NCBI GenBank assembly: GCA_002451015.1
Contig: DKBB01000091.1
Span: 1-7,042 of the forward strand
Direction of reading: 5' to 3'
Length of the DNA stretch: 7,042 nt
Source: Acidobacteria bacterium UBA6911
GTDB lineage: Bacteria; Acidobacteriota; UBA6911
Part shown: in pieces, positions 6,044 through 7,042 of the stretch
Layout of the letters: each line of letters starts with the position of its first letter
Position numbering within the stretch: position 1 is the stretch's first letter
Position numbers and translations under genes: made by a program
The notes under the pieces: model-generated
Told to the model about the DNA's origin: nothing
Databases searched by the model: none
Seen by the model: only the letters and a program-made list of their open reading frames with translations

Positions 6044-7042
6044 CTAGGGTTTCGGCAGGCGTATATGAAAGGCCGAACCCCTTCCTAAAACAGAGTCTAT
6101 TTCAAGCCGGCCTCCGTGCTTCTCCGCTATTTTTTTCGTTACGGTCAAGCCCAACCCTGTTCCCGACGAAGGTTTGGTCGTGTAAAAACGCTCCGTCACA
6201 CGCTTCAACGCGCTCGGGGATATGCCGACTCCGTTGTCTTCGACCGTGAGTAATACGTAGCCGGCTTTCATTGAGGTTTTTAGGGTTATAGTGTTCCCGA
6301 GTTCGGATTCCAGGCAGGCGTCGATTGCATTGGTGACGAGATTCAGGATGCCGCGGTAAATGGCGTGCCTGTCCAGCGGAATCGGAATCATGCGATCATC
6401 CAGATGGGATTTGATCTTAATTCCTTTACCTGTGGCGATTTCCTCAAACGACTCAAGAACTTCCTGCATAATGTCATTCGGATTAGCTGATTTGAGCTCA
6501 AGATCTCGATCGCCGGCGTAATACAGCATGTCATATGTCAGTTGTTCTATGTGCCGGATACTACTGTGCAGGACGTTCAATCCTTTCGGAATTTTCTCGG
6601 GATTGTCATTTTTAAGCGCACGTTCAATGACATATTCTCCCCCCTTCAAACCGTTGAGAACGTTTTTCAGATAATGAGCCAGACTGGCCACGGTCTGGCC
6701 GATGGCGGCAAGCCTCTCCTGCTGGAGTTGCTCTCGCTGAAGTTCTGAAAGCTCCAGGGCGACGGCGAGATGCTGGCGCGCTGCCTGCACAATCTCCGGA
6801 TTCATTCTGGTACGGCTTTTTTCCTTTGAAGACTCGCGGTCCACAGCAGGCGCCAGGATAAGGCCAAGCCTTCTCCCGTGCCGTTCCAACGGATACGCCA
6901 CCGTAGGATAAAGGCGGAAACGGATCACGCCGTCCAGTTCCCCACGAATCCATCGGCCCACGATGGATGCATTGTAGAATGGAACCTCTTTGGCGCCTTC
7001 ATCCGGGAACGAGTGTTCTACGATATTTCCGCCCGGGTCAGG
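6044..7042 (-). CDS. Sensor histidine kinase, 5' end outside the window
   Basis: The reading frame is open to the right edge of the window; 332 residues are visible and the true N-terminus is missing. Reading from the edge, an unassigned sensory part (possibly the end of a GAF-like domain, around visible residues 50-95) leads into a probable helical linker. A HisKA segment follows with LAHYLKNVLNGL, whose histidine (visible residue 123, codon 6676-6674) is the likely phosphorylated residue. The ATP-binding domain has the N box NLVTNAIDA, the G1 box VEDNGVGIS, an F box RFYTTKP and the G2 box GTGLGL, so it appears catalytically intact. The protein ends soon after and has no receiver domain. Its partner response regulator is not in the window. 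It reads in the same direction as qmoA but lies 639 bases upstream; regulation of the qmo operon by it is only a possibility. Confidence 0.9.
   Translation of the reverse strand, partial: PDPGGNIVEHSFPDEGAKEVPFYNASIVGRWIRGELDGVIRFRLYPTVAYPLERHGRRLGLILAPAVDRESSKEKSRTRMNPEIVQAARQHLAVALELSELQREQLQQERLAAIGQTVASLAHYLKNVLNGLKGGEYVIERALKNDNPEKIPKGLNVLHSSIRHIEQLTYDMLYYAGDRDLELKSANPNDIMQEVLESFEEIATGKGIKIKSHLDDRMIPIPLDRHAIYRGILNLVTNAIDACLESELGNTITLKTSMKAGYVLLTVEDNGVGISPSALKRVTERFYTTKPSSGTGLGLTVTKKIAEKHGGRLEIDSVLGRGSAFHIRLPKP

Overview
The window (about half G+C) looks like chromosomal DNA of an anaerobic sulfate-reducing or otherwise sulfur-metabolising bacterium, most likely Desulfobacterota. The reason is a complete qmoABC set (quinone-interacting membrane-bound oxidoreductase, the usual electron partner of APS reductase) followed by genes of the DsrJ and DsrO type, which are normally part of the sulfite-reduction-linked DsrMKJOP complex. 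All recognisable genes are on the minus strand, so transcription runs from right to left.

Layout from right to left: (1) 7042-6044, a sensor histidine kinase cut by the right edge of the window. (2) 6043-5405, a 639-base stretch without a convincing gene, probably the leader and promoter region of the next operon, with an AT-rich part and several small hairpins. (3) 5404-4142 qmoA, 4137-1864 qmoB and 1806-541 qmoC, tightly spaced. (4) 516-148, a small membrane-anchored triheme c-type cytochrome resembling DsrJ. (5) 68-1, the first 22 codons of a gene with its own ribosome binding site and a clear twin-arginine (Tat) signal peptide. Its place directly after dsrJ matches DsrO, a periplasmic ferredoxin-like protein; the rest lies outside the window.

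How they could work together: QmoA and QmoB are cytoplasmic HdrA-like flavoproteins, and QmoB also carries ferredoxin clusters and an MvhD-like domain. QmoC joins an HdrC-like iron-sulfur domain to a membrane cytochrome b that exchanges electrons with menaquinone. A DsrJ-like cytochrome and a Tat-exported protein in the same transcription unit would add a periplasmic arm. This would give a hybrid Qmo/Dsr complex linking cytoplasmic flavin and iron-sulfur chemistry, the quinone pool and periplasmic electron carriers. I regard this hybrid operon as the main point of the window. Departures from the expected cysteine pattern in QmoA and QmoB, and the absence of sat or aprBA in the visible upstream 1.6 kb, hint at a specialised or second copy of Qmo rather than the standard APS-reductase partner.
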